Assembly (NCBI RefSeq): GCF_000426505.1
Contig: NZ_AUFM01000011.1
Coordinates: forward strand, 434,001-498,000
DNA from: Nisaea denitrificans DSM 18348
Lineage (GTDB): Bacteria > Pseudomonadota > Alphaproteobacteria > Thalassobaculales > Thalassobaculaceae
Direction: 5' to 3'
Length of the DNA: 64,000 nucleotides
The notes under the pieces: model-generated
Seen by the model: only the letters and a program-made list of their open reading frames with translations
What the model was told of the DNA's origin: nothing
Databases searched by the model: none
In this document: piece by piece, positions 34,163-44,102 of the stretch
Layout: every line of letters starts with the position of its first letter
Numbering within the stretch: the stretch's first letter is position 1
Translations under genes and position numbers: made by a program

Positions 34163-34914
34163 GTTATTTGCGGCTTGGCGTTAATATCGATCACGTGGCG
34201 ACGATCAGGAACGCCAGGGGCGGTGCCCATCCAGACCCGGTGCGTGCGGCCCGTCTTGCGGCTGAAGCCGGCGCGGATGGTATTACGGCGCACCTGCGCG
34301 AAGACCGCCGGCACATTTCCGATGCCGATATCGAGCGGTTGACGCGCGAGATCGACCTCCCGTTGAACTTCGAGATGGCGGCGACCGACGAGATGCTCGA
34401 CATCGCGCTCCGCCACAAGCCGCACGCGGCCTGTATCGTTCCGGAGAAGCGCGAGGAAGTGACCACTGAAGGCGGTCTGGACGCGGCTGGTCTGCATAAT
34501 CATCTGACCCGCTACTGCGATGCGCTGAAAGAGGCGGGCATCAGGGTCTCGCTTTTCATCGAAGCGGACAAGCGGCAGATCGATGCGGCGGTGGCGCTTG
34601 GTGCGCCGGTCGTGGAGCTTCATACCGGCGCCTATTGCGAGGCGGAAGGCGAGGCTGCGCGAGCGGCCCATCTGGAACGTCTTCGGGAAGCCGCCCGTTA
34701 CGGCGCCGAGCGCGGCCTGGAAATGCATGCCGGACACGGTCTTTCCTTTGACACGGTCGCACCAGTTGCCGAGATCCCGGAGTTCCATGAACTGAATATC
34801 GGGCATTTCCTGATCGGGGAGGCGATTTTCAGCGGCCTCGACAGTGCCATCCGGCGCATGCGGTCCCTGATGGATAACGCCCGGGCCGGCGCGACAGGCC
34901 GGGTTGGGGCCTGA
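34159..34914 (+). CDS. pdxJ: pyridoxine 5'-phosphate synthase
   Basis: Last step of de novo vitamin B6 synthesis: joins 1-deoxyxylulose 5-phosphate and 3-amino-2-oxopropyl phosphate. A TIM barrel of 251 residues. [16 protein letters not shown] (about 7-22) and [16 protein letters not shown] (about 37-52) are diagnostic. [11 protein letters not shown] near 193 and [12 protein letters not shown] near 213 complete the phosphate site. ATG 34159 overlaps the DUF2062 stop by four bases. Directly followed by acpS, as in most proteobacteria. Confidence 0.98.
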   Translation: MSYLRLGVNIDHVATIRNARGGAHPDPVRAARLAAEAGADGITAHLREDRRHISDADIERLTREIDLPLNFEMAATDEMLDIALRHKPHAACIVPEKREEVTTEGGLDAAGLHNHLTRYCDALKEAGIRVSLFIEADKRQIDAAVALGAPVVELHTGAYCEAEGEAARAAHLERLREAARYGAERGLEMHAGHGLSFDTVAPVAEIPEFHELNIGHFLIGEAIFSGLDSAIRRMRSLMDNARAGATGRVGA

Positions 34915-34923
34915 GGTCGACAC

Positions 34924-35346
34924 ATGATCCTTGGCATCGGTAGCGACCTGGTCGACATCACCCGTATCGAACGGTCAATCGACCGCTTTGGAGACCGCTT
35001 TCTGGCCCGTATTTTTACTGACGGCGAGCGCGCCCGTGCCGATAGAAAGGCCAACCGGGCCGCAGTTTACGCGAAGCGCTTTGCGGCCAAGGAAGCTATC
35101 TGGAAAGCTCTTGGAGAAACGGATCGCCCGGGTATCCAGTGGCGTGAGCTCGAAGTCGTCAACGATACCTCGGGAAAGCCGTCTTTTGAGCTTAGCGGTA
35201 CCGCTGCGGCTCGTTTGCAGCAGATCACGCCGGGCGGTCTCGTCGCACGCGTCGATCTGTCGCTGACGGACGAGCCGCCGATGGCGCAGGCTTTTGTCGT
35301 CATTTCCGCCGAAGCGCCGGGTTTGAGGGAGAATTTGGGAGGTTAG
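34924..35346 (+). CDS. acpS: holo-[acyl-carrier-protein] synthase
   Basis: Attaches 4'-phosphopantetheine from CoA to the serine of acyl carrier protein. It has 140 residues. Metal ligands are Asp8 in GIGSDLVDI and Glu58 in [19 protein letters not shown] is the family signature. ATG 34924 begins at MILGIGSDL, the normal start. Nine bases separate it from pdxJ. Confidence 0.97.
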   Translation: MILGIGSDLVDITRIERSIDRFGDRFLARIFTDGERARADRKANRAAVYAKRFAAKEAIWKALGETDRPGIQWRELEVVNDTSGKPSFELSGTAAARLQQITPGGLVARVDLSLTDEPPMAQAFVVISAEAPGLRENLGG

Positions 35347-35477
35347 GCGTCGCTTGCCGTATTCTCGGGAATCCGGCATACATGGCGCCTTGCCGCCCGC
35401 AACCGCGGACAGCTGACGATGTACCCCGTCGTCCAGACTTGTTCTGATAATATCTTCACCGCGCCCCCTGGAGTATC

Positions 35478-36194
35478 ATGCGGGAATTCATCAAGACGCT
35501 CGTCTACGCAATCCTGATTGCCGTTGGCTTCCGAACCGTTGCTTACGAGCCATTCAATATACCGTCCGGGTCGATGTTCCCGACCTTGCTCGTTGGTGAT
35601 TATCTGTTCGTCTCCAAGCCGTCCTACGGATTCAGCCGGCACTCTCTTCCGTTCTCTCCGCCGTTGTTCGAAGGTCGCGTCCTGTTTACCGCGCCCGAGC
35701 GCGGCGACGTCGCTGTCTTCAAGAAGCCGACGGATGAGGCTACGGACTATATCAAGCGTGTGATTGGCCTGCCGGGCGACCGGGTGCAGATGAAGCAGGG
35801 CCGTCTCTATATCAACGGCGAGATGGTCGAACGGCGGCGGGTCGAAGACTATGTAATGACCGATCCATATGGCCGAATGGCGTCCATTCCGCAGTTTATC
35901 GAGACCCTGCCGAACGGTGTCGAGCATCGGATATTGGAAGCCATGGGCAACCGGGCGCAGCTCGATAACACCGAAGAGTTCCAGATCCCCGAAGACTTTT
36001 ACTTCATGATGGGCGATAACCGGGACAATTCGCTCGACAGCCGCGACAGCTCTGTTGGTATGGTTCCGGTTGATAAATTTGTCGGACGTGCTGAGATCCT
36101 GTTCTTCTCGACTGACGGAAGCACGCGATGGTACGAGGTGTGGAACTGGCCGTTTGCCACCAGATTTAGCAGGTTGTTCAAAGTCATTGAGTAA
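35478..36194 (+). CDS. lepB: signal peptidase I
   Basis: Membrane serine protease that removes Sec/Tat signal peptides; 238 residues. One N-terminal span (about 4-22) is followed by the catalytic Ser32 in IPSGSMFPTL and catalytic Lys93 in DYIKRVIGLPGD. The C-terminal boxes MMGDNRDNSLDSR and VGRAEILFFSTD are present. Length is close to the usual alphaproteobacterial form. ATG 35478 has GGAG seven bases upstream. It precedes rnc by seven bases. Confidence 0.97.
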   Translation: MREFIKTLVYAILIAVGFRTVAYEPFNIPSGSMFPTLLVGDYLFVSKPSYGFSRHSLPFSPPLFEGRVLFTAPERGDVAVFKKPTDEATDYIKRVIGLPGDRVQMKQGRLYINGEMVERRRVEDYVMTDPYGRMASIPQFIETLPNGVEHRILEAMGNRAQLDNTEEFQIPEDFYFMMGDNRDNSLDSRDSSVGMVPVDKFVGRAEILFFSTDGSTRWYEVWNWPFATRFSRLFKVIE

Positions 36195-36201
36195 CCAACA
36201 T

Positions 36202-36876
36202 ATGGAAGCCGATCTCGCAGAACTCGAGGAAATTCTTGGCCACACTTTCGGCCACACCGACGTTCTCCGCCGGGCAGTAACGCACGCGAGCGCAGAGCCG
36301 CGGGCTTGGAATGCTTACGAGCGGTTGGAATTCCTTGGCGACCGCGTGCTGGCCCTGATCATGGCCGAGCATCTGCTGGACCGCTTCCCGCATGAGCGGG
36401 AAGGGGCGATCGCAAAACGACATGTCGGCCTTGTCAGGCGCGAAGCTCTGTCCGAGATCGCGCGGCAGATCGGCCTTGGGCGATTTCTGATTGTCTCCCG
36501 TGGCGAGACCGAAGCGGGCGTGCGGGAAAGCGAGACGATCCTTTCCGATGCCATGGAAGCGGTCATCGGGGCGCTCTATCTAGATGGCGGCCTGGAAGCG
36601 GCCAGACGGTTTATTCTGCAGGGCTGGAACCCGCTCGTTGAAGCGGAGTTGCGACCGCCGCAGGATGCCAAGACAACGCTGCAGGAATGGGTGCAGGCGC
36701 GGAAAATTCCGCTCCCGACATATGATACCGTTAACCGGGACGGCCCGGCTCACGCCCCGGAATTCACGATCAGAGTCTCTGTCCAGGGGCACGGCGAGAC
36801 GACTGGGTCCGGTAAATCGAAGCGCATCGCCGAACAGGATGCAGCAGGCAAGATGATTGCGAAACTGAATGGCTGA
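36202..36876 (+). CDS. rnc: ribonuclease III
   Basis: Double-strand-specific endoribonuclease that processes rRNA precursors and structured RNAs; 224 residues. Catalytic motif ERLEFLGDRVL (40-50) and SDAMEAVIGALYLDGG near 115-130 provide the metal-binding acids. The C-terminal dsRNA-binding domain covers about 155-224 (DAKTTLQEWVQARK; GSGKSKRIAEQDAAGKM). ATG 36202 gives the usual N-terminus; the frame is open further upstream but overlaps lepB. It overlaps era by eight bases. Confidence 0.97.
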   Translation: MEADLAELEEILGHTFGHTDVLRRAVTHASAEPRAWNAYERLEFLGDRVLALIMAEHLLDRFPHEREGAIAKRHVGLVRREALSEIARQIGLGRFLIVSRGETEAGVRESETILSDAMEAVIGALYLDGGLEAARRFILQGWNPLVEAELRPPQDAKTTLQEWVQARKIPLPTYDTVNRDGPAHAPEFTIRVSVQGHGETTGSGKSKRIAEQDAAGKMIAKLNG

Positions 36877-37795
36877 TACACAGGCAAACGGCACTGACAT
36901 CGGAACACGGGCGGGATTTGTCGCCGTTGTGGGCGCGCCGAATGCCGGAAAATCTACTTTGGTTAACCGGTTGGTTGGTTACAAGGTCTCCATCGTCACC
37001 CGCAAGGTACAGACCACACGCACGCGTATCCGCGGTGTCTGCATGCATGGCGAGACCCAGATCGTATTTGTCGACACGCCGGGCATTTTCGAGCCGAAGC
37101 ACCGGCTCGACCGGGCCATGGTGCACGCTGCCTGGGAAGGCGCGGGCGACGCGGATCTTGTCGTCCTCATGGTCGATGCCTCCCGTAAAAAAGTCGACGA
37201 GGACACGCAGCGCATCATCGAGGGGCTTAAAAAGTCTCAACGCAAGATCATTCTGGTTCTTAACAAGATCGATGACACGGCTCGCGAAACCCTGCTGCCC
37301 TTCGCAGCGGAGCTCGCTGAAACCGGTATTGCAGAAGAAACCTTCATGATCTCGGCCGAGAATGGCGACGGCTGTGATGACCTGCTGAAATATCTCGCGG
37401 ACCGGATGCCGGCGGGCCCTTATCTCTATCCGCCGGACGAGGTGACGGATCTGCCGCTGCGTCTGCTGGCAGCCGAGATCACCCGCGAGGAAGTGTTCAA
37501 CCGGCTGCATCAGGAGCTGCCCTATTCGTCGACGGTTGAAACCGAGAGCTGGGTCGAGAAGGATGACGGCAGTGCGGTCGTCAATCAGGTGATTTACGTG
37601 CAGCGCGACGGGCAGAAAAAGATCGTGCTTGGCAAAAGCGGATCAATGGTGAAGGCCATCGGTGCAGCCGCCCGCCGCCAGATGCAGGAAATATTCGACA
37701 AGCGCATTCATCTCTTTCTCTTCGTGAAGGTGCGCGAGAACTGGATCGATGATCCGGAACGCTATCGTGACTGGGGCCTGGATCCGAACGCCTGA
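36869..37795 (+). CDS. era: GTPase Era
   Basis: Essential GTPase that binds the 3' end of 16S rRNA during 30S assembly; 308 residues. P-loop GAPNAGKST (22-30), effector region QTTRTRIRGV, switch II VFVDTPGIF, NKID near 130 (VLNKIDD) and SAENG near 160 are all present. The C-terminal KH domain covers about 220-305 (KKIVLGKSGSMVKAIGAAARRQM). It is coupled to rnc by overlap. The next conserved partner, recO, is displaced by a potassium channel gene. Confidence 0.98.
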   Translation: MADTQANGTDIGTRAGFVAVVGAPNAGKSTLVNRLVGYKVSIVTRKVQTTRTRIRGVCMHGETQIVFVDTPGIFEPKHRLDRAMVHAAWEGAGDADLVVLMVDASRKKVDEDTQRIIEGLKKSQRKIILVLNKIDDTARETLLPFAAELAETGIAEETFMISAENGDGCDDLLKYLADRMPAGPYLYPPDEVTDLPLRLLAAEITREEVFNRLHQELPYSSTVETESWVEKDDGSAVVNQVIYVQRDGQKKIVLGKSGSMVKAIGAAARRQMQEIFDKRIHLFLFVKVRENWIDDPERYRDWGLDPNA

Positions 37796-37868
37796 AACTT
37801 TATTGCGGCGAATGGGTGTTTGTGGGCGTTCTTAGGGACGATTTTCTCAATGCGCTTAGGTAGGCCCT

Positions 37869-38705
37869 GTGGATAGCCTTCGTTACCAGATTTGGCGGCA
37901 GCTCGACATTGAAGCCCGACCGGGGCACACGATGTCGTTTGCGAACAGGGCCCTGATCGTCGCGATCCTGGTGTCCGTTGCTGCGGTGGTGTTGGAAACG
38001 GAACCGACAATTCGTTCCGGAGCACCGATGCTCTTCATCACTCTGGAGCAGTTCTTCGGATGGCTGTTCGTAACGGAGTATCTGGCGCGACTCTGGTCTG
38101 CTGGGGAGCGCAAGGAGTATGCGGGGCTCATTGGGCGTTGCAGATATGCTCTGACACCGGTTGCCTTGATCGATCTGGTAGCTGTCACACCGTTCTTGCT
38201 CGCTCCTTTCGTCGACTCTGTTGATGGAACGGCATTCTACGTATTGCGCCTGATGCGCCTGTTCCGCGTGCTTACACTGGCGCGGACGGGGCCGTTTACC
38301 ACTGCGGCACGTCAGATCTGGCACGGCATTGTCGATCGGCGGTACGAATTGGCCTTCAGTAGCCTTATTGCATTGGCGATGATGATTGTTGCGGCGACCT
38401 TGCTTTACGTTGCGGAGAGGGACGTGCAACCCGAGGCATTCGGCAGTATTCCGCGTGCGATGTGGTGGGCCATCGCGACACTGACAACTGTCGGCTATGG
38501 CGATGTCTACCCGGCCACGACAATTGGCAAGATATTGGCTGGCCTCGTTGCTCTTTCCGGCATTGGGCTCGTTGCCATGCCAGCTGGTATTCTCGCTTCC
38601 GCGCTTTCGACCGCCTACCAGGAGCGCAAGGCGCGCCGGGGCCGGGATGAGGCTGCTGCCGGTCCTGGGCCGGAAAGCGAAAGGCATCAGAGTGGATTGG
38701 ACTGA
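37869..38705 (+). CDS. voltage-gated-type potassium channel protein
   Basis: A 278-residue six-span ion channel. Start GTG 37869 keeps the typical pre-S1 segment. S1 is about 24-42, with VLETEP after it. S4 is short with few charges (LRLMRLFRVLTLAR, about 136-149). The pore helix leads to the selectivity filter TTVGYGD (206-212), specific for potassium. S6 follows (GLVALSGIGLVAMPAGILASAL), and then a short cytoplasmic tail without an RCK/TrkA domain. It lies between era and recO, where many alphaproteobacteria have nothing, and its end overlaps the recO start by 14 bases. Voltage dependence is uncertain given the weak S4. Confidence 0.93.
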   Translation: MDSLRYQIWRQLDIEARPGHTMSFANRALIVAILVSVAAVVLETEPTIRSGAPMLFITLEQFFGWLFVTEYLARLWSAGERKEYAGLIGRCRYALTPVALIDLVAVTPFLLAPFVDSVDGTAFYVLRLMRLFRVLTLARTGPFTTAARQIWHGIVDRRYELAFSSLIALAMMIVAATLLYVAERDVQPEAFGSIPRAMWWAIATLTTVGYGDVYPATTIGKILAGLVALSGIGLVAMPAGILASALSTAYQERKARRGRDEAAAGPGPESERHQSGLD

Positions 38706-39441
38706 CGAAGGAATTGTTCTGTCGGTCAGGCCGCATGGCGAAAGCGCGGCTATTGTCACACTGATGACCGTGGCGCATGGGCGCCATGCCGGCCTGATGC
38801 GCGGTGGTGCGTCGGCCCGGCACAAGGGAATGCTGCAGCCTGGCAATTCGGTGCGTGCGGTTTGGCAGGCCCGTTTGGCGGAGCAGCTCGGGAGCTATTC
38901 CCTGGAGCTGGATGAAAGCCATGCCGCCGATCTGTTCGACGATCCGCTGAAATTATCCGGCCTTGCTGCTGCCTGCGCCGTTGCCGACCGGGCCCTGCCG
39001 GAGCGAGAGCCGCATCCAGCGGTCCATGCCGGGCTTCAGGCCCTGATCCATGCCATGCGCAACGAAGCGCTCGGCGATCTCTGGGTTGCTGTCTATGTCC
39101 GCTGGGAGCTTGGCGTGCTGGCGGAGCTCGGCTACGGGCTCGACCTTGCGAGCTGTGCGGCAACCGGCACCAATGACGAACTTGCCTATGTCAGCCCGCG
39201 AACCGGACGTGCTGTTTCCCTCTCGGCGGGCGAACCCTATCGGGAAAAGCTTCTGGCCATGCCGGATTTCCTGATCGGACGGGGTGACGGAGCGATGACG
39301 GATCTTCTGAAGGGGCTGGACCTGACCGGCCACTTTCTGGAGAAGCATCTGTTCAATACCCAGGGTGAGCAGAGCCCGGCATCGCGGACCCGCTTCCGGG
39401 ACCGGATCGAGTCGTCCGCGGGGGCCGAACCGATTGGTTGA
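38692..39441 (+). CDS. recO: DNA repair protein RecO
   Basis: Recombination mediator that helps load RecA at gaps with RecF and RecR; 249 residues from GTG 38692 (preceded by AAAGG eight bases upstream). Family blocks are DEGIVLSVRPHGESAAIVTLMT at the N-terminus (OB fold), HAGLMRGGASARHKGMLQPGN near 30-50, and a C-terminal helical region. The zinc cysteines of some RecO proteins are not obvious. The start lies inside the channel gene, so translation is probably coupled. Confidence 0.94.
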   Translation: MDWTDEGIVLSVRPHGESAAIVTLMTVAHGRHAGLMRGGASARHKGMLQPGNSVRAVWQARLAEQLGSYSLELDESHAADLFDDPLKLSGLAAACAVADRALPEREPHPAVHAGLQALIHAMRNEALGDLWVAVYVRWELGVLAELGYGLDLASCAATGTNDELAYVSPRTGRAVSLSAGEPYREKLLAMPDFLIGRGDGAMTDLLKGLDLTGHFLEKHLFNTQGEQSPASRTRFRDRIESSAGAEPIG

Positions 39442-39543
39442 AAATACCCGGCTTTGTGCTTAGACCGTGTCTGCGGACTTGGAACGGGAAGCGGGCTCGC
39501 ATACAATATCTGGCGTCCAGACTCATGAAGGTCCACAAGATCC

Positions 39544-41754
39544 ATGCTACCTGACATTCGGGATACCGGCCTTGCCGAGGCGCTGAGCGAACGTTACCTC
39601 GCCTATGCCATGTCGACGATCATGTCCCGCTCGCTGCCGGATGTGCGCGACGGACTGAAGCCTGTGCACAGGCGTCTGCTGTTCGCCATGCGCCAGCTTC
39701 GGCTCTCTCCGGACGACGCCTTCAAGAAATCCGCCCGCGTGGTCGGCGACGTGATGGGTAAGTTCCACCCGCACGGCGACTCGGCGATCTACGATGCAAT
39801 GGTCCGCCTGGCGCAGGACTTCGCCGTTCGTTATCCGCTGGTCGACGGGCAAGGGAATTTCGGCAATATCGACGGCGATAACGCTGCGGCCATGCGCTAC
39901 ACGGAAGCGCGCATGACCGCAGTTGCGGAGCTGTTGTTGCGCGGTATCGACGAGGACGCGGTTGATTTTCGCCAGACCTATGACGGAGAAGGCAGCGAGC
40001 CGCTGGTGCTTCCGGCCGCTTTCCCGAACCTGCTGGCGAATGGGTCGCAGGGTATTGCGGTCGGTATGGCGACCAACATTCCACCGCACAATGTGGAAGA
40101 ACTCTGCGACGCGCTGCTGCATTTGATCAAGTATCCGGAAGCTCGCATCGAGACGCTGGTTGATATGATCCCGGGCCCTGACTTCCCGACCGGCGGCATG
40201 CTGGTGGAAGACCGCGCGGCTGTGATCGAGGCCTACCGCACAGGTCGCGGCAGCTTCCGGCTCCGAGCCAAATACGAGGTCGAGAAGCTCAAGAACGGCA
40301 CCTATCAGATCGTCATTACCGAGATCCCGTATCAGGTTCAGAAGTCACGCCTGATCGAGCGGATGGCGGAGCTGATGCAAGCCCGAAAACTGGCATTGCT
40401 CGGGGATATTCTCGACGAGTCGGCGGCGGACGTCCGGGTTGTACTGGAGCCGAAGAACCGCAATGTCGACCCGGCTGTCCTGATGGAGAGTCTCTACAGA
40501 TTCACCGACCTTGAAATCAAGTTCAGCCTGAATCTCAACGTCCTTGATGCGGACCAGACACCGCGCGTCATGTCCTTGCCGGAAACGCTGCGGGCTTATC
40601 TGGATCATCGCCATGAAGTGTTGATCCGGCGCTCTAAATTCCGTCTCGGCAAGATCGAAGACCGGCTGGAAGTGCTCGCCGGCTATCTGGTCGCCTTTCT
40701 TAATATCGATGAGGTGATCCGCATCATCCGCGAGGAGGATCATCCGAAAGAAGAGATGATCCGCCGTTTCGAGCTGACCGAGCGTCAGGCCGAAGCCATT
40801 CTCAATATGCGGTTGCGGAGCCTGCGCAAGCTGGAAGAAATCGAACTCCGCAAGGAGTTTGAGGAACTGACGGCGGAGAAGCTGGAAATCGAGGCCCTGC
40901 TGGAAGATGAAGGCAAACGCTGGAAGACGGTAGCGGGAGAGATCAGCGAGATCCGCCGTACCTTCAGCAAGCAGACCGAGCTTGGCCGCCGCCGGACCGA
41001 AATCGGTGCCGCGCCGTCCGATGTCGAAGTTCCGATGGAAGCGATGGTCGAGCGCGAGCCGATTACCATCATCTGCTCCGAAAAAGGCTGGATCCGCGCC
41101 ATGAAGGGCCATATCGCGGACGATGCCGATCTGAAGTTCAAGGAAGGCGACGAGGGCAAGTTCCTGATACGGGCGGAAACCACGGACCGGATTCTGATTT
41201 TTGCCAGCGACGGCCGCTTCTTCACGATCACGGCGGACAAGCTGCCCCGTGGCCGTGGTCACGGTGAGCCATTGCGTCTGATGATCGACCTCGATAACGA
41301 CGAGGAGATCGTCGATATCCTGCCGCATCGCAAGGGGCAGCGCCTGCTGCTCGCCTCCAGTGACGGTCGTGGCTTTATCGTGAACTCCGACGATCTTCTT
41401 GCTCAGAAGAAGGCAGGTAAGCAGGTGCTCAATCCGGGCACAGGCGCCAAGGCGCAGATTTGTCTGCCGGTCGAGGGAGAGCTGATCGCCATTGTCGGTA
41501 CCAACCGAAAACTGCTGGTCTTCGAGGCCTCGGAAGTGCCGGAAATGGCCCGCGGCAAGGGCGTGATTCTGCAGCGCTACAAGGACGGAAAGCTCGGCGA
41601 CGTGACTTTCCTGAAGGCGGAAGAGGGGTTGAGCTGGGAGCAGACCGGCGGCCGGACTCGTACCGAGACCGACCTGACCACCTGGCGTGGCAAGCGGGCC
41701 GGTGCCGGCAAGATGCCGCCGAACGGTTTTCCGAGGCCTGCGCGGTTCACCTGA
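39544..41754 (+). CDS. parC: DNA topoisomerase IV subunit A
   Basis: Catalytic subunit of topoisomerase IV, which decatenates daughter chromosomes; 736 residues. The breakage-reunion domain holds [13 protein letters not shown] near 39 and the active-site Tyr119 in AMRYTEARM. The quinolone-resistance region near 75-85 reads [15 protein letters not shown] shortened beta-propeller C-terminal domain (about 500-736) distinguishes it from GyrA, and the GyrA-box is not seen. ATG 39544. parE is not in the window. Confidence 0.95.
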   Translation: MLPDIRDTGLAEALSERYLAYAMSTIMSRSLPDVRDGLKPVHRRLLFAMRQLRLSPDDAFKKSARVVGDVMGKFHPHGDSAIYDAMVRLAQDFAVRYPLVDGQGNFGNIDGDNAAAMRYTEARMTAVAELLLRGIDEDAVDFRQTYDGEGSEPLVLPAAFPNLLANGSQGIAVGMATNIPPHNVEELCDALLHLIKYPEARIETLVDMIPGPDFPTGGMLVEDRAAVIEAYRTGRGSFRLRAKYEVEKLKNGTYQIVITEIPYQVQKSRLIERMAELMQARKLALLGDILDESAADVRVVLEPKNRNVDPAVLMESLYRFTDLEIKFSLNLNVLDADQTPRVMSLPETLRAYLDHRHEVLIRRSKFRLGKIEDRLEVLAGYLVAFLNIDEVIRIIREEDHPKEEMIRRFELTERQAEAILNMRLRSLRKLEEIELRKEFEELTAEKLEIEALLEDEGKRWKTVAGEISEIRRTFSKQTELGRRRTEIGAAPSDVEVPMEAMVEREPITIICSEKGWIRAMKGHIADDADLKFKEGDEGKFLIRAETTDRILIFASDGRFFTITADKLPRGRGHGEPLRLMIDLDNDEEIVDILPHRKGQRLLLASSDGRGFIVNSDDLLAQKKAGKQVLNPGTGAKAQICLPVEGELIAIVGTNRKLLVFEASEVPEMARGKGVILQRYKDGKLGDVTFLKAEEGLSWEQTGGRTRTETDLTTWRGKRAGAGKMPPNGFPRPARFT

Positions 41755-41757
41755 ACC

Positions 41758-42231
41758 ATGGGGGCGGAGTATCCAATTCGGATGGCCGTCCCTACGGATG
41801 AAGTGGCGATCGAGGCACTTACGCGCGACGCTTATCTTTCATGGATTGCGGTGATCGGCGGGACGCCTATGCCCGTCAACGCTGATCACGGGCGTTTCAT
41901 CAGGGCCGGGTTGGCCTGGGTCGCGATGGCGGAAGACGGCTCTGTCTGTGCGGTTGTCGAGATGGAACCCGATGCGGCGGACTGGACGGTTTTCAATGTC
42001 GCGGTAGGTCCGGTGTTCCAGGGACATGGACTGGGCGCAAAAATGCTGGCATTCGCCGAACGTATGGGGGCTGAGCGAGGTCATCGGGAGATCCGGCTCT
42101 ATACCAACCGGAAAATGACGCGGAATATCGAGTTGTATCGCCGTCTCGGCTATATCGTCACGGGAGAGCGGACGACATCAAGGCGCCCTGGAGATTTTAT
42201 CGTCGACATGGCAAAGAAGCTCGCGGACTAG
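41758..42231 (+). CDS. GNAT family N-acetyltransferase
   Basis: A 157-residue acetyltransferase-fold protein. The acetyl-CoA pyrophosphate-binding motif is VFQGHGLGAKML (about 85-96; Q/R-x-x-G-x-G). LYRRLGYIVTGER near 126-138 is the usual GNAT C-terminal strand and helix. The substrate is unknown. It starts three bases after parC and overlaps the end of bpt by four bases tail to tail. Confidence 0.88.
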   Translation: MGAEYPIRMAVPTDEVAIEALTRDAYLSWIAVIGGTPMPVNADHGRFIRAGLAWVAMAEDGSVCAVVEMEPDAADWTVFNVAVGPVFQGHGLGAKMLAFAERMGAERGHREIRLYTNRKMTRNIELYRRLGYIVTGERTTSRRPGDFIVDMAKKLAD

Positions 42232-42956
42232 CCTTCCGGGCTGGCTTCAATCCAGCCTTCCGGTGTCAGCAGCTCATAAGGCCGGTACTTGGTCTTGTAG
42301 GCCATCTTCCGACAGTCCGGGATCCAGTAGCCGAGATAGACATAGTTGCGTCCGCGCGCTTTCGTCCGCTCGATCAGGTCAAGCACCATATAGGTGCCGA
42401 AGCCACGCGTGGCGTCCGCTGTATCGAAATAACTGTAGACGGCGGACAGGCCGTCTTCCTGTTCGTCCACCAGCATGATTGCCACCAGCTCCTGGGCGGC
42501 ATCGCGATACTCGATCAGGTAGGTCTCGATAGGCGAGCGCTCGACCATTTCCGCATAGTCCGCGAAATCCATCATCGCCATCTCACCGTCACCGTGCCGG
42601 CCTTGCTGGTAGGCCTGGAACAATCGGTACTGCTCACGTGTGGCGATGGACTGGACCGGGCGCGCGGTCAGGTCAGCATTACGTTTCAGCAGCTTCCGAA
42701 AGGTCCTGGACCAGCGGAAATCGGCACAGCGGACCCGGACCGGATGGCAGGCGTTGCAGCCGGGGCAGGCTGGCCGGTAGGTCAGGTGTTGAGTGCGGCG
42801 AAATCCGGCCTTCGCCAGGGCATCGTGCGCAAGCTGGCCACGGCGGCTCGAGATGTCCGCGATCAGGCGCCGCTCGGTCTTGCCCGGAAGATAGGGGCAT
42901 GGCATGGGCAGCGTATGGAAGAACGCGAGAGGGCGGGCGCGAAGATTGTCAAACAT
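42228..42956 (-). CDS. bpt: aspartate/glutamate leucyltransferase (Bpt)
   Basis: N-end-rule aminoacyl-tRNA-protein transferase that adds Leu to proteins with N-terminal Asp or Glu, marking them for ClpSAP; 242 residues. Two N-terminal cysteine motifs (CPYLPG near 20 and PACPGCNACHPVRV near 63-76), then RKLLKRNADL and the C-terminal YLGYWIPDCRKMAYKTKY near 210, identify the ATE/Bpt family. Bacterial members act as leucyltransferases. ATG 42956. It is nine bases downstream of motB. Confidence 0.95.
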   Translation of the reverse strand: MFDNLRARPLAFFHTLPMPCPYLPGKTERRLIADISSRRGQLAHDALAKAGFRRTQHLTYRPACPGCNACHPVRVRCADFRWSRTFRKLLKRNADLTARPVQSIATREQYRLFQAYQQGRHGDGEMAMMDFADYAEMVERSPIETYLIEYRDAAQELVAIMLVDEQEDGLSAVYSYFDTADATRGFGTYMVLDLIERTKARGRNYVYLGYWIPDCRKMAYKTKYRPYELLTPEGWIEASPEG

Positions 42957-42965
42957 GCGTCGGGG

Positions 42966-44021
42966 TTAGCCTCCGGATCGCACTGGCGGCAGGGCCGAGC
43001 CATTGTCGGGCGCGATGATCGGCGGAAGCGTGGTCTCGAGCGGCTGAACCGCGGGCTGTCCGGACGCGACCGCATCGGCGGCCTGATCGCTGAAATCCTG
43101 CTTCAGCAGAACGATACTGATCCGCCGGTTACTGGGTGAGGTCGGGTCGTTTGGCTCGATCGGATCGGTATCGGCCATACCGACGACCTGGGCGACGCGG
43201 CCTCCCGGAATGCCATTGGCGATGAGCGCGCGCCGGCTGGAGAGGGCGCGGTCGGCGGACAGCTCCCAGTTCGTATAGGTCGCGCCTTCGGGGAAAGGAC
43301 GGGAGTCCGTGTGGCCGGAGATTTTGATCTTGTTAGGCAGCTTGCTGATGATTTCGGACACTTTTGCCAGAAGCTTGCGGGTCTGCTCGAACATGTCGGC
43401 GCTGCCGAGCGGGAACAGGGCGACCTTCTCCTGGTCAAGCAACTGGATGCGCAGACCTTCAGGCGCATTATCGATTTGCAGGCTGTCAGCGATCTCTTTC
43501 AATTCAGGATCGTTTGAATCTTCGATCGCCTTGCGGAGCATCTTTTCAGCCGAGGCGAACTGGGCGGCTTCCCGTTCCTCCAGCAGCTTTTCCAGCTTCT
43601 CCGCGCTGATCAGGCCTTCGGCATCGTCGTCACTGCCAAGGCGGGATTCGATGTTTTCCGGATCGTCCGAATCAGCATCAAGAGATTCCGTGTTTTCCGC
43701 CTGCGGGCGTGCCACTTGCGGTGTGCTTATCATTGGCGGGGAGGAGGCGGATTTCAGCGCGCCCGGCACGGTGATCGATGTGCCCCCGAGGACGCCGCCG
43801 GAACCGCTTCGGGTGGAGCGTGAGATAGCTGTTGGATCGAAATAGTTGGAGATACCCATCTTCTGTTCCTCGGTGGTCGCGTTCAGCAACCAGAGGAGCA
43901 GGAAGAAGGCCATCATTGCGGTCACGAAGTCGGCATAGGCAACCTTCCAGGCACCGCCATGGTGACCGCCATGGCCACCCTTTTTGACCTTCTTGATAAT
44001 TATGCTGGCGTGGTTGTCCAA
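42966..44021 (-). CDS. motB: flagellar motor protein MotB
   Basis: Stator subunit anchoring the flagellar motor to peptidoglycan; 351 residues. The N-terminus KKVKKGGHGGHHGGAWKVAYADFVTAMMAFFLLLWL is a classic MotB start (described, shown in two parts: KKVKKGG and YADFVTAMM). Asp31 in YADF is the proton-relay residue. The OmpA-like peptidoglycan-binding domain covers about 200-320 (KISGHTDSRPF near 228; NRRISIVLL near 315). The start is TTG 44021; no ATG or GTG fits the conserved N-terminus. It follows motA by 81 bases. Confidence 0.95.
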   Translation of the reverse strand: MDNHASIIIKKVKKGGHGGHHGGAWKVAYADFVTAMMAFFLLLWLLNATTEEQKMGISNYFDPTAISRSTRSGSGGVLGGTSITVPGALKSASSPPMISTPQVARPQAENTESLDADSDDPENIESRLGSDDDAEGLISAEKLEKLLEEREAAQFASAEKMLRKAIEDSNDPELKEIADSLQIDNAPEGLRIQLLDQEKVALFPLGSADMFEQTRKLLAKVSEIISKLPNKIKISGHTDSRPFPEGATYTNWELSADRALSSRRALIANGIPGGRVAQVVGMADTDPIEPNDPTSPSNRRISIVLLKQDFSDQAADAVASGQPAVQPLETTLPPIIAPDNGSALPPVRSGG

Positions 44022-44102
44022 GCTTTCTCGTTCCCGTTCGGCGCGCGGCTAGAATGACTCTTGGCCGCCTGTTGCATTCTGCGTGCCAGATATCGGTCCG
44101 TG

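Noticed and set aside
43990-44021. An ATG or GTG start for motB upstream of TTG 44021
   Set aside because: The in-frame codons before the TTG (CGG, GAA, CGA, GAA, AGC) contain no start codon, and downstream Met lies inside the conserved membrane span.
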